Part shown: positions 1 to 8,906 of the stretch, in pieces
How positions within the stretch are numbered: position 1 is the stretch's first letter
Layout of the letters: each line of letters opens with the position of its first letter
Assembly (NCBI GenBank): GCA_030533405.1
Contig: JAUNJF010000005.1
Location: 97,447 to 137,014, forward strand
DNA: 39,568 nucleotides
Direction: 5' to 3'
Source of the DNA: Eubacteriales bacterium
GTDB taxonomy: Bacteria > Bacillota > Clostridia > Lachnospirales > Lachnospiraceae
The notes under the pieces: generated by a model
Database searches by the model: none
Told to the model about the DNA's origin: nothing
The model's input: only the letters and a program-made list of their open reading frames with translations
Position numbers and translations under genes: made by a program

Positions 1-716
1 GTGGTATATTAGGAATACCTTTCTCTAAAGAAAATGGTGGAGAAAATGGTACCGTGCTTCTTACCGATTGTCAAACGGCAGGACGTGGTAGAAGAGGTAG
101 AAGCTGGATTTCGCCTGTGGGAGTAAATGTCTATTTTTCTATTTTACTTCGACCAGATTTGCTTGCAGAACGTGCATCGATGATTACGTTGGTGGCAGCT
201 ATGGCATTGGCAAGGGCAGTGGAAGAGGAAACAAAGTTAGAGGTTAACATAAAATGGCCGAATGATGTCGTTGTAAATGGAAAAAAGATATGTGGTATTT
301 TGACAGAAAGTAGCACAGATATGGAATATGTGAATTATGTGGTTGTGGGAATTGGTGTGAATTGTAATCAACAGGAGTTTTCTGATGAGATTAAAGAAAC
401 GGCAACTTCTATTTCGATTGTTTTAGAAAAGGAGATTAATCGAAATCTTTTGCTTGCTTCGTTTATGAACCAGTTTGAACACTATTATTCTGTGTTTTTA
501 GAAACAGAGGATTTGTCATGCTTGCAGGAAGAATATAATGCATTGTTAATTAATTGCGGCAGAGAAGTAAAGGTTATAGAAAAAGATAGTGAACGCATTT
601 TGACTGCGGTTGGAATTGATGCAACGGGTGCGTTGATTGTTCAAAACGATAAAGGGGAGCAGGAAGCTATTTTATCAGGAGAGGTGTCTGTTCGAGGGAT
701 ATATGGTTATGTATAG
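1..716 (+). CDS. birA: Biotin--[acetyl-CoA-carboxylase] ligase, 5' end cut off by the window
   Basis: Ligase that activates biotin as biotinyl-AMP and attaches it to biotin carboxyl carrier protein. The reading frame is open from base 3 with no start, so the N-terminal part (and any N-terminal HTH) lies outside the window. A GTG at 54 is internal, not a start, because the residues before it still fit the family. Visible: the biotin/ATP loop QTAGRGRRGR, then the catalytic-domain strand W-I-S-P-x-G-V-N-V-Y-F-S, the conserved KWPNDV and K-I-C-G-I-L-T-E motifs, and a small C-terminal SH3-like domain (about residues 165-220) ending in a G-E-V-S-V-R-G strand. Motif order and spacing match BirA closely. 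Whether this copy is also a biotin-operon repressor cannot be seen. Confidence 0.93.
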   Translation, partial: GILGIPFSKENGGENGTVLLTDCQTAGRGRRGRSWISPVGVNVYFSILLRPDLLAERASMITLVAAMALARAVEEETKLEVNIKWPNDVVVNGKKICGILTESSTDMEYVNYVVVGIGVNCNQQEFSDEIKETATSISIVLEKEINRNLLLASFMNQFEHYYSVFLETEDLSCLQEEYNALLINCGREVKVIEKDSERILTAVGIDATGALIVQNDKGEQEAILSGEVSVRGIYGYV

Positions 717-760
717 TGCAATGTGAATATTACTATTTGATATCGTTAGTGGAGAAATAA

Positions 761-800
761 AAAGAGTCTATATTTATCATGTATAATATAGGCTCTTTCT
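761..800 (+). terminator. Rho-independent terminator after birA
   Basis: The 14-bp arms 761-774 and 785-798 pair with one G-T wobble around a 10-nt loop. The T run is short (TTTCTT), so termination may be moderate. It separates birA from gdhA. Confidence 0.7.
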
Positions 801-930
801 TATAATACTACTATGATTATAAGCTGAATGTTATATATAAAGTGGTTGTCATAACATTATACGCTTAATTATATTAAGTAAAAGAGGAAAGATTGTGCAA
901 AAAACAGTATGGTGTGATGAATAATATTAA

Positions 931-2472
<1,542 letters not shown>

Positions 2473-2524
2473 TTAGAAAAGTTAATTAGAATATTCACTT
2501 TGAATTGAATAATTAGAATTTATG

Positions 2525-2564
2525 GGAAGCCTTATAAACACTACGTTTATGGGGCTTTCTTTTT
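2525..2564 (+). terminator. Terminator after gdhA, probably element-borne
   Basis: Hairpin with arms around 2525-2539 and 2545-2559 (AAGCCTTATAAAC pairing with GTTTATGGGGCTT through G-T wobbles), followed by a TCTTTTTG run. It lies inside the integrated element, so the element appears to supply gdhA with a transcription stop. Confidence 0.8.
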
Positions 2565-2646
2565 GTTTAGAAAGGTCGATGAAATCATCTTTTTGAATTG
2601 TCAGAATTGTTTCTAATTTGATGATAATTTGACTAGATTTGAGGTC

Positions 2647-2690
2647 GTGATATACAAGTGATATACAGGTGGTATACGAGTGGTATACAC
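2647..2690 (+). repeat. Four tandem 11-bp repeats, candidate integrase arm sites (left)
   Basis: Units at 2647, 2658, 2669 and 2680: GTGATATACAA, GTGATATACAG, GTGGTATACGA, GTGGTATACAC. The same unit occurs twice in tandem at 16001-16022 inside the right end. The N-terminal domain of Tn916- and lambda-type integrases binds such short repeats flanking the core. To the right, 2706-2746 holds an inverted repeat ATACACTCA/TGAGTGTAT with no T run. Nothing else is visible between gdhA and the integrase gene. Confidence 0.75.
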
Positions 2691-2778
2691 ACATTTTTTA
2701 TATAAATACACTCATTGCCTTGCCGCTGTGAAAATAGTGAGTGTATAAATATCCTTGTACGTTGTTTGTATATTTTCA

Positions 2779-3840
2779 TTAAATCTTATTTACTTCTGTA
2801 AGAAGTTCTTCTAGTGTTTTGTGGGTATATGTACCCTTTGTAACATCATTTTTCATACTGTGTCCCATAATGAGTTTAATACATACTTCATTGGCACCTG
2901 CGCTGTCCATCAAGGATGCAAAGGTGTGTCTGCCATCATGGGGAAGATGCTGTAATCCAAGTTTACTCATGCAAGTGTTGAAGTTACCATTCATATAAGT
3001 TCCATAGGTGTAATGGTTCCCATACTTATTGTTGATTAGGAATTTACTGTTTGGATCATATCTTTTCTTGATAAGTGGTAGGATTTTCTCATTTATCGGA
3101 ATGGTACGACCGATTCCTGCATCTGTTTTCATACCACCAATCATATATTTTTCTTTGATATGCACATCTTCAGTTAGTATCTCCAACAACTCGGATGGTC
3201 TAAGACCTGTATAAATCATAATTAAAATGATGTCTACATTGTTGATGATGTAGAGCTTGTTCCATAGTAGGTCAATCTCTTCATCTGTATAGCGATCATG
3301 GATGGCTTCTGAACTTTGCGTCCATTCAAATACTAAGCCTTCAGTCATATCCTTTTCGATATAATCATTGTTCTTGGCATATTGATACATTCCACGAAGT
3401 AATGCACGCATATTGGATATGGTAGAGCGAGACTTTGTGTTATATTTGTTAAGACAATCCTGCAAATCATCCGCTCGTATGGAAATGAACTTCTTGTCAT
3501 GCAAATCACTAAAATGATTAAATGCAATTCCATAATTCTTCCATGCTGATTCGCTAATTTGATTCTTAAGGGATTTGCGATATGATTTCCATTTATTATA
3601 CATATCCGCAAAGGTGGGAGCGTCATTGTACGCAACATGCTCTGGAACTACAATCCCTTTGTTATAGTCCGCAAGAAAGGTGTAAGCAAGCTCTGGTTTG
3701 GCAAAATATCCAAGATATTTAAACTTGCGTCTTGGAACACCATTAGAATCATTTTCGATTCTAGAGATTCGTACTGCATAAGGTCGCCTTCGATTGCCAG
3801 AAAGCTTAATTACGCTCCCGTACGAGTTGGGCAATTTCAT
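2779..3840 (-). CDS. int: Tyrosine recombinase/integrase
   Basis: Site-specific recombinase expected to integrate and excise the element. The protein has 353 residues. The N-terminal part (about 1-70) is a basic arm-binding region, 75-165 is the SAM-like core-binding domain, and 180-353 the catalytic domain. Catalytic residues visible: Arg214 in T-G-L-R-P-S-E-L, His301 and Arg304 in L-P-H-D-G-R-H-T-F, His327 in M-G-H-S, and the nucleophile Tyr338 in G-T-Y-T-H. All are intact, so an active enzyme is expected. Its first 35 bases overlap the end of the upstream XRE regulator gene, suggesting co-transcription and linked control. It reads toward attL, the usual position for this family. No clear terminator is seen behind it. 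Confidence 0.95.
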   Translation of the reverse strand: MKLPNSYGSVIKLSGNRRRPYAVRISRIENDSNGVPRRKFKYLGYFAKPELAYTFLADYNKGIVVPEHVAYNDAPTFADMYNKWKSYRKSLKNQISESAWKNYGIAFNHFSDLHDKKFISIRADDLQDCLNKYNTKSRSTISNMRALLRGMYQYAKNNDYIEKDMTEGLVFEWTQSSEAIHDRYTDEEIDLLWNKLYIINNVDIILIMIYTGLRPSELLEILTEDVHIKEKYMIGGMKTDAGIGRTIPINEKILPLIKKRYDPNSKFLINNKYGNHYTYGTYMNGNFNTCMSKLGLQHLPHDGRHTFASLMDSAGANEVCIKLIMGHSMKNDVTKGTYTHKTLEELLTEVNKI

Positions 3841-4534
3841 TTAATATATCACTTCCTTTCAATTTATCTAGATACTGTTTGGAATAATCAGTATCGGCAT
3901 ATTTAAGAGAAATGCCATCAATGTAGTCAAGCATTTCATTAAATATCTTGTTTAGCTTCTTACGATACTCAGCCTTTGTCTGTTCCTCATCCATCAATCG
4001 ATATTCCATATTCATTGCTTTTAATTCTTTTTCAATTTCGGTAAGCTTTTTCTTTTCCTCTGCCATAAATTCATCACTTTGGTTGAGAACATTAAATAAA
4101 AAATAAGAGTAGAGTATATTGTAAAAATATTCTGTATTATCTGGAAGATGAAAGAGCGTAAAGCTTAATTGATTAATGGTATCGTTCTCCAGCATTTTTG
4201 AAATCTTCATAAGTGTATCAGGTGGAAGATTTAATTTCTTGGAAATCTCAATCATAGTGAAATCATTTGTTTTGTCATCGGTGCGACCAAGTAAATAGTC
4301 AACAGATACATTATAGTAATCAGCAATGGCAACCAATTTCTCTATACTCATGCCTTTTGTCTTGCGGTATCTAGTTGCATTTTCAGGATCAGTTTCCTCA
4401 TAATCGATAAGACATGCACCAGTCATATAATCGGAAAGCTCCTGTGGCATTTTCGTTGCTGTAATATTGTGAGACTTTCTAAGTTCGAATAATCGTTCCT
4501 TTGTTTTTAAAACCTGTTCTTCTGTATATGCCAT
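3806..4534 (-). CDS. XRE-family HTH regulator, likely element repressor
   Basis: 242 residues. The ATG at 4534 was chosen because it follows AAGGAGA at about 4542-4548; an upstream in-frame ATG at 4567 has no ribosome site. The N-terminal region (about 1-80) resembles a Cro/CI-type HTH: K-E-R-L-F-E-L-R-K-S-H-N-I-T at the front and S-I-E-K-L-V-A-I-A-D-Y-Y-N-V-S-V-D-Y-L-L-G-R at the back, a hallmark ending of this family. The recognition-helix stretch between is divergent and longer than usual. The C-terminal 150 residues are helical, probably partly coiled coil (K-K-K-L-T-E-I-E-K-E-L-K-A-M), with no peptidase motif. Being divergent from the excisionase-like gene, it is inferred to control the lysogeny/excision choice. 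Confidence 0.82.
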   Translation of the reverse strand: MAYTEEQVLKTKERLFELRKSHNITATKMPQELSDYMTGACLIDYEETDPENATRYRKTKGMSIEKLVAIADYYNVSVDYLLGRTDDKTNDFTMIEISKKLNLPPDTLMKISKMLENDTINQLSFTLFHLPDNTEYFYNILYSYFLFNVLNQSDEFMAEEKKKLTEIEKELKAMNMEYRLMDEEQTKAEYRKKLNKIFNEMLDYIDGISLKYADTDYSKQYLDKLKGSDILNEIAQLVRERN

Positions 4535-4567
4535 GGTAATTCTCCTTCTATCAATCCATCCAATCAT

Positions 4568-4596
4568 TATTTATATTTGTAAAATCAATGTTTCAA
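4568..4596 (-). promoter_or_regulatory. Candidate promoter for the regulator-int operon
   Basis: On the minus strand: TTGAAA (4596-4591), 17-bp spacer, TAAATA (4573-4568), about 34 bp ahead of the regulator's start codon. Confidence 0.45.
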
Positions 4597-4655
4597 ATAT
4601 ATTGAATTGTGTATTTTTCTGTAAATGTAATAATTTATGATATAAAAATGGTATA

Positions 4656-4688
4656 AATTATAATTTATTAAATAAAGAGATTATAATT
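4656..4688. promoter_or_regulatory. Paired ATTATAAT palindromes, candidate operators
   Basis: ATTATAATT occurs at 4657-4665 and 4680-4688, 23 bp apart (about two helical turns), between the divergent regulator and excisionase-like genes. ATTATAAT is self-complementary. The position suits the XRE regulator, but the AT-rich context makes chance similarity possible. Confidence 0.35.
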
Positions 4689-4721
4689 CAAAATTTATAT
4701 AGCGTCAAGGAGGAAATGCGG

Positions 4722-4904
4722 ATGGAACGAGTTACGACCAAACAGGCAGCAAAGGAATTGAAAATGGATGTGGTAACATTGCAATATTTGTTACGACAAG
4801 AGCGGATACCCATTGGATATGCAATTAAGAAAGAAGGGAAGAGTAGATATCATTATATTATTTATCGGGAAATGTTAGATAAGTTTATGGAAGGAGCAGG
4901 TTGA
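4722..4904 (+). CDS. Small excisionase-like HTH protein
   Basis: 60 residues. ATG 4722 is preferred over ATG 4716 because it stands 8 nt behind AAGGAGG (4707-4713). The N-terminus (R-V-T-T-K-Q-A-A-K-E-L-K-M-D-V-V-T-L-Q-Y-L-L-R) fits the winged-helix/MerR-like fold of Xis and AlpA-type DNA-binding proteins, with a basic wing (K-K-E-G-K-S-R-Y-H-Y) and a Y-R-E-M-L-D-K-F tail. Located opposite int and the repressor, it is probably the recombination directionality factor; a transcriptional activator of the cargo is the alternative. A terminator overlaps its stop codon. Confidence 0.75.
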   Translation: MERVTTKQAAKELKMDVVTLQYLLRQERIPIGYAIKKEGKSRYHYIIYREMLDKFMEGAG

Positions 4905-4918
4905 CACCTGCTTTTTTT
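4896..4918 (+). terminator. Terminator overlapping the xis-like stop codon
   Basis: GCAGGT (4896-4901), 4-nt loop containing the TGA stop, ACCTGC (4906-4911), then seven T. It insulates the cargo from the control genes. Confidence 0.8.
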
Positions 4919-4923
4919 ATTGC

Positions 4924-5058
4924 AGCAAGCATTGAATTGGTGTACCAATTCGGCTATTTTTTGAAAATAGCAAGCATTGGTTTTGTGTCCCAAACTGCCA
5001 TTTTTTCAAAATAGCAAGCATTGGGTTTGTACGCCAAAATGATATTTTTGGAAAATTT
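4924..5058. repeat. Three tandem ~45-bp repeats upstream of hsdM
   Basis: Identical AGCAAGCATTG blocks start at 4924, 4969 and 5013 (periods 45 and 44). Each is followed by a variable hairpin-like segment (for example AATTGG-TGTA-CCAATT at 4935-4950) and an ATTTT/AAAAT inverted repeat; CTATTTT-TTG-AAAATAG closes the first unit. Function unknown: protein-binding array, iteron or structured RNA. The remaining stretch to 5299 holds one GC hairpin and a likely promoter, no gene. Confidence 0.75.
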
Positions 5059-5120
5059 CATAACGTACAACAAAACCAAAATTTGAAAAATATCGTGGGA
5101 TTTATTTTGCAAATTTTATC

Positions 5121-5136
5121 TTGGGGAACGCCCCAA
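5121..5136. other. GC-rich hairpin TTGGGG-AACG-CCCCAA
   Basis: A perfect 6-bp stem with a 4-nt loop, followed by AACCCC, in otherwise AT-rich DNA. It has no T run, so it is not an ordinary terminator. A transfer-origin or regulatory role is conceivable, but no relaxase is present to support it. Confidence 0.4.
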
Positions 5137-5218
5137 ACCCCTTGGAGAATCATATTGAGATATATAATTGAATTGTTAGGTTTTGTAATTTGTTGTATTA
5201 GAAAAATGGAAAGGAATG

Positions 5219-5227
5219 TGATATAAT
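5219..5227 (+). promoter_or_regulatory. Extended -10 promoter candidate for the hsd operon
   Basis: TGATATAAT with a weak -35 region; the leader to the hsdM start would be about 65 nt. Confidence 0.5.
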
Positions 5228-5299
5228 ATTTTGGGGGATTTTACGAATTTAATTATAATCTTTTTATATAAAATCTGAAATAATGGAGGATATACTCTA

Positions 5300-7129
5300 A
5301 TGGATAATAAAAGCATTAAAAAACTAGAAGCAGACCTTTGGGAATCTGCTGACTTATTACGTGCAGGCTCAAAGCTTACATCAAATCAATACTGTATGCC
5401 TGTACTTGGACTTCTTTTCTTAAGATATGCATATAGTCGTTTTAAGATGGTAGAAGCGGAAATATTAAAAACAAGACCAGTACGTAACGGCAGACAGATG
5501 CCAGTAGAGGCGAGTGATTTCACAGCTAAGAGTGCACTGTATCTTCCTAAGGAAGCACAGTATGATTATCTTGTAAATCTTCCAGAGAACATTGTTGCAG
5601 CTGATATAAAGAATGCCGCTGGACAACAAATGAACTCTCTTGGAGAAGTAGTAAATAATGCGATGGAGCTTGTAGAAGCACAGAGTGAACAGCTTACAGG
5701 TGTATTGCCTAAAAGCTATACAGACTTCTCTGATGAACTTCTTTCTGAGCTTATTCGTATCTTTAATAATAATGCTCTTGATGAAGTTGGCGGGGATGTT
5801 ATCGGAAGAATATATGAATACTTCCTCAATAAGTTTGCTAAGAACATTGCTAGCGATGACGGTGTTTTCTTTACACCTAAGTCATTGGTAAAAATGATTG
5901 TAAATATATTGGAACCAAAGTCGGGTGTTCTTCTTGATCCAGCTTGTGGTTCAGGTGGTATGTTCGTGCAGACTGGTGATTTTGTAAATGAAGCAGGACT
6001 ACAGGCAAATAGTAGTATGACTTTCTACGGTCAGGAGAAAGTAGAATATAATGCACAGCTTTGTCTTATGAATATGGCTGTACACGGATTAACAGGTGTA
6101 ATTAAGTCAGGTGATGAAGCAAACAGTTTTTATCATGATGCACATAACCTTGAAGGCTGCTGTAATTACGTAATGGCGAACCCGCCTTTTAATGTTGATA
6201 AGGTTAAATCTGAATCTGCTCAAAGTGCAGGTAGACTTCCTTTTGGACTTCCTGGTGTAAATGCCAAGACAAAGGAAATCGGTAATGGAAACTACCTTTG
6301 GATTTCATATTTCTATGCATACCTCAATGAGACAGGACGTGCAGGATTTGTTATGGCTTCATCTGCTACAGATAGTCAGGGTAAAGATAAGGATATTCGT
6401 GAAAGTCTTGTTAAGACGGGACATGTTGATGCAATGATAAGTGTGGGAAATAACTTCTTCTATACAAAGTCATTGCCATGTTCTCTATGGTTCTTTGATA
6501 AGGCAAAGAATGAGAATATACAAGACAAAGTTCTATTCATTGACGCAAGAAATTATTATACAGTCGTAGACCGTACACTTAATGAGTGGTCAGAATGGCA
6601 GCTTAAAAATATGAATGCTATCGTATGGCTATATCGTGGAGAAGTGGATAAGTATGCAGCACTTCTTAACGAGTACAAGACTGTACTTGGAAGTGATAAG
6701 TCATTCGAAGAACAGGTTCATGAATTATCAGAAAGCGCTAAGGCACTGCGTCAAGAAGCCAAGAAAGCAGTAGAAACTGCGGACAAACGTGATAAGAAAA
6801 AGACACAGTCAGAATATGATGAGAAGATTGCAGAAATTACGGATCAGCTGACTGTGGCAAAAGAGGCGAATTGGTTGTATGAGAAATTTGGTGAAGGTAC
6901 ATATGTAGATGTACTTGGTCTGTGTAAGGTTGCTACTATTTCTGAAATCGAAGAAAAAGGCTGGTCATTAACACCAGGAGCTTATGTGGGCGTAGCACCT
7001 GTAGAAGATGATGGAGTTGATTTTGAAGAACGTATGGCTGAAATACATAGAGAACTTTTAACTTTACAGGCAGAATCCAATGATTTGATGGATATCATCT
7101 CGCAAAATATGAAGGAGATGGGCTTATGA
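5300..7129 (+). CDS. hsdM: Type I restriction-modification system, DNA methyltransferase subunit
   Basis: Transfers a methyl group from S-adenosylmethionine to adenine N6 within the sequence chosen by HsdS; also a core subunit of the restriction complex. The protein has 609 residues, longer than EcoKI HsdM (about 530). The N-terminal helical domain opens with K-K-L-E-A-D-L-W-E-S-A-D. The SAM motif DPACGSGG is at 213-220 and the catalytic N-P-P-F at 294-297, preceded by F-Y-G-Q-E and N-M-A-V-H-G elements. The C-terminal region has a charged coiled coil (about 470-525). Start ATG follows GGAGG at 5284-5288. The gene overlaps hsdS by 4 bp (ATGA), indicating translational coupling. Confidence 0.96.
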   Translation: MDNKSIKKLEADLWESADLLRAGSKLTSNQYCMPVLGLLFLRYAYSRFKMVEAEILKTRPVRNGRQMPVEASDFTAKSALYLPKEAQYDYLVNLPENIVAADIKNAAGQQMNSLGEVVNNAMELVEAQSEQLTGVLPKSYTDFSDELLSELIRIFNNNALDEVGGDVIGRIYEYFLNKFAKNIASDDGVFFTPKSLVKMIVNILEPKSGVLLDPACGSGGMFVQTGDFVNEAGLQANSSMTFYGQEKVEYNAQLCLMNMAVHGLTGVIKSGDEANSFYHDAHNLEGCCNYVMANPPFNVDKVKSESAQSAGRLPFGLPGVNAKTKEIGNGNYLWISYFYAYLNETGRAGFVMASSATDSQGKDKDIRESLVKTGHVDAMISVGNNFFYTKSLPCSLWFFDKAKNENIQDKVLFIDARNYYTVVDRTLNEWSEWQLKNMNAIVWLYRGEVDKYAALLNEYKTVLGSDKSFEEQVHELSESAKALRQEAKKAVETADKRDKKKTQSEYDEKIAEITDQLTVAKEANWLYEKFGEGTYVDVLGLCKVATISEIEEKGWSLTPGAYVGVAPVEDDGVDFEERMAEIHRELLTLQAESNDLMDIISQNMKEMGL

Positions 7130-8331
7130 GTTGGGAGCATTATAAACTGAATGATATTTGTAAATCAATTTCAGATGGAGACCATCAACCACCGCCAAAA
7201 GCCGAGAATGGTATCCCGTTTGTAACAATTGCCAATATTACCAATGCAAATAAGTTTGATTTCTCAAATACAATGTTTGTACCTCAAGAATATTACGATA
7301 AGCTTGATGATAAAAGAAGAGCACATGTAGGAGATATTTTGTATTCTGTCGTGGGGTCATTTGGAATTCCTGTATATATGTCAGAAGAGCAGAAATTTGT
7401 ATTTCAGAGACATATTGCGATTTTAAGACCTGATGAGACCAAAGTAGTTCCACAGTTTCTGTATTATACGATGCTTAGCAGAGACTTCTATATGAAGGCG
7501 GATGCAGTTGCGTTAGGTGCAGCACAGCGAACAGTAAGTCTTACTTCGCTGAGAGGAATGGCTGTTGCTGTTCCTGATTTGGAAATACAGAAAAAAATAG
7601 TAGATGTTCTTAAACCATATGATGAACTAATTGAGAATAATCAGAAGCAAATCAAACTTCTTGAAGAAGCAACACAGCGACTTTATAAGGAATGGTTTGT
7701 TGATTTGAGGTTTCCTGGATATGAGAAAACGGAAATTGTTGATGGCGTTCCTAAGGGTTGGAAAAAGCATTCTATAGGTGATGTTTTCACAACTGTTTTG
7801 GGTGGTACACCATCAAGAGCAAATGCAAATTATTGGAATGGCGATATTCCTTGGATAAATTCAGGAGAAGTGAATTCTCTGAGAATAATTAAAGAGAGTG
7901 AATTTATAACCGAATTAGGACTAAAAAAATCTTCAACAAAATTAATGCCTAAGCATACAACGGTATTAGCAATTACAGGTGCTACTTTGGGGCAGGTGAG
8001 TTATACGGAAATAGAAACCTGCGCAAATCAATCCGTTGTCGGAATAATTGATGAAACGCAGACTTATTCTGCGTATATATATTTATTTGTATCAAACAAT
8101 ATATGGAGTATGATTGGCAAAGCAACGGGTGGGGCGCAGCAGCACATTAATAAAGATATAGTAAACGAATATTCAATTGTATTGCCAGATAAAGAAATGA
8201 TTCTAAAGCTAAATTCGATAGTGGAACCTATGTTTTCTAAAATGGCGGATTTATATATTCAAAATTTAAAACTTGCGGAAGCTCGTGATCGTTTATTGCC
8301 TAAACTTATGAGCGGAGAAGTTGAGGTGTAA
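7126..8331 (+). CDS. hsdS: Type I restriction-modification system, specificity subunit
   Basis: Provides target recognition for the methyltransferase and endonuclease complexes. The protein has 401 residues in the two-repeat layout: target domain 1 (about 5-150, with the typical D-G-D-H-Q-P-P and A-Q-R-T-V-S-L motifs), central conserved helix (155-210, L-L-E-E-A-T-Q-R-L-Y-K-E-W-F-V-D-L-R-F-P-G), target domain 2 (about 215-345, G-G-T-P-S-R and G-G-A-Q-Q-H-I-N-K motifs), and a distal conserved helix ending L-L-P-K-L-M-S-G-E-V. A single complete copy with no visible partial hsdS or recombinase partner, so phase-variable shuffling within this window is unlikely. The recognised DNA sequence cannot be read from the protein. 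Confidence 0.95.
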   Translation: MSWEHYKLNDICKSISDGDHQPPPKAENGIPFVTIANITNANKFDFSNTMFVPQEYYDKLDDKRRAHVGDILYSVVGSFGIPVYMSEEQKFVFQRHIAILRPDETKVVPQFLYYTMLSRDFYMKADAVALGAAQRTVSLTSLRGMAVAVPDLEIQKKIVDVLKPYDELIENNQKQIKLLEEATQRLYKEWFVDLRFPGYEKTEIVDGVPKGWKKHSIGDVFTTVLGGTPSRANANYWNGDIPWINSGEVNSLRIIKESEFITELGLKKSSTKLMPKHTTVLAITGATLGQVSYTEIETCANQSVVGIIDETQTYSAYIYLFVSNNIWSMIGKATGGAQQHINKDIVNEYSIVLPDKEMILKLNSIVEPMFSKMADLYIQNLKLAEARDRLLPKLMSGEVEV

Positions 8332-8333
8332 CT

Positions 8334-8888
8334 ATGCAAAGTACAGAGAAAATGGAAGAACGATTGGAACGAGTTGATATGCATGAGTTCTTCCTGAATA
8401 AGATAAATGAAGCAATAACCAATGAGCGATATATTGAGGCGTCGTGGTTAATTTATTCATGTATGGAAAATCGTTTTTTTAGAACTCTTCAGAAGTATAA
8501 AAAGCAATGCAAATATTGTAGTGGTAAATGTAAAAAGAATAAAAATGAACTTGCGATTAGTACTAAAATTGCTTGTGTAAAAAGATTGAAGGAAAATAAT
8601 GTAACATGTATTTCGGATTCTTTTACAAGCGAACTTCTTGAAAATATAAGGTTGTGGGTAAAGAAACGTAACAATATGATGCATGATTTGTTGAGTCTAG
8701 AAACATATCAGGATATGGATGAATGTTTTAAGATTTCATCTATAGAAGGAAAAGCTTTATTAGACCAACTATATAGTGCTTGTACAACATTCAGAGAAAA
8801 GTTTTATGCTGAAGGGTATGTGTTTGTTTTCCCTGAAGAGGCGATGGAAGGTTGTAGTTGCAAACCCAGAAATACTATAGGAGAATAG
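8334..8888 (+). CDS. HEPN-motif protein nested in the hsd operon
   Basis: 184 residues; no named family recognised with certainty. A mostly helical protein whose central helix carries R112-N-N-M-M-H117, matching the Rx4-6H motif (polar residue after Arg) of HEPN ribonucleases. Residues 59-66 hold a Cys cluster (C-K-Y-C-S-G-K-C), possibly metal-binding, with further Cys near the C-terminus (C174, C176). The gene starts 3 nt after the hsdS stop, with GAGGTG ahead, and precedes a DUF3800 gene, so all are probably one transcript. Inferred: an RNA-cleaving effector or accessory component guarded by the restriction system, comparable in position to the anticodon nuclease PrrC. A catalytically inactive helper is the alternative. 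Confidence 0.6.
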   Translation: MQSTEKMEERLERVDMHEFFLNKINEAITNERYIEASWLIYSCMENRFFRTLQKYKKQCKYCSGKCKKNKNELAISTKIACVKRLKENNVTCISDSFTSELLENIRLWVKKRNNMMHDLLSLETYQDMDECFKISSIEGKALLDQLYSACTTFREKFYAEGYVFVFPEEAMEGCSCKPRNTIGE

Positions 8889-8906
8889 CAAAATTGGAGG
8901 TGTAAT

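Noticed and set aside
2706-2746. Terminator for the integrase gene
   Set aside because: An inverted repeat is present, but the minus-strand side lacks a T run, so it is not a convincing terminator.
4924-5058. CRISPR array
   Set aside because: Only three units, an 11-bp constant block, structured non-random 'spacers' and no cas genes.
7126-8331. Phase-variable hsdS locus
   Set aside because: Only one complete hsdS, no silent partial copies and no inverted repeats within the window.
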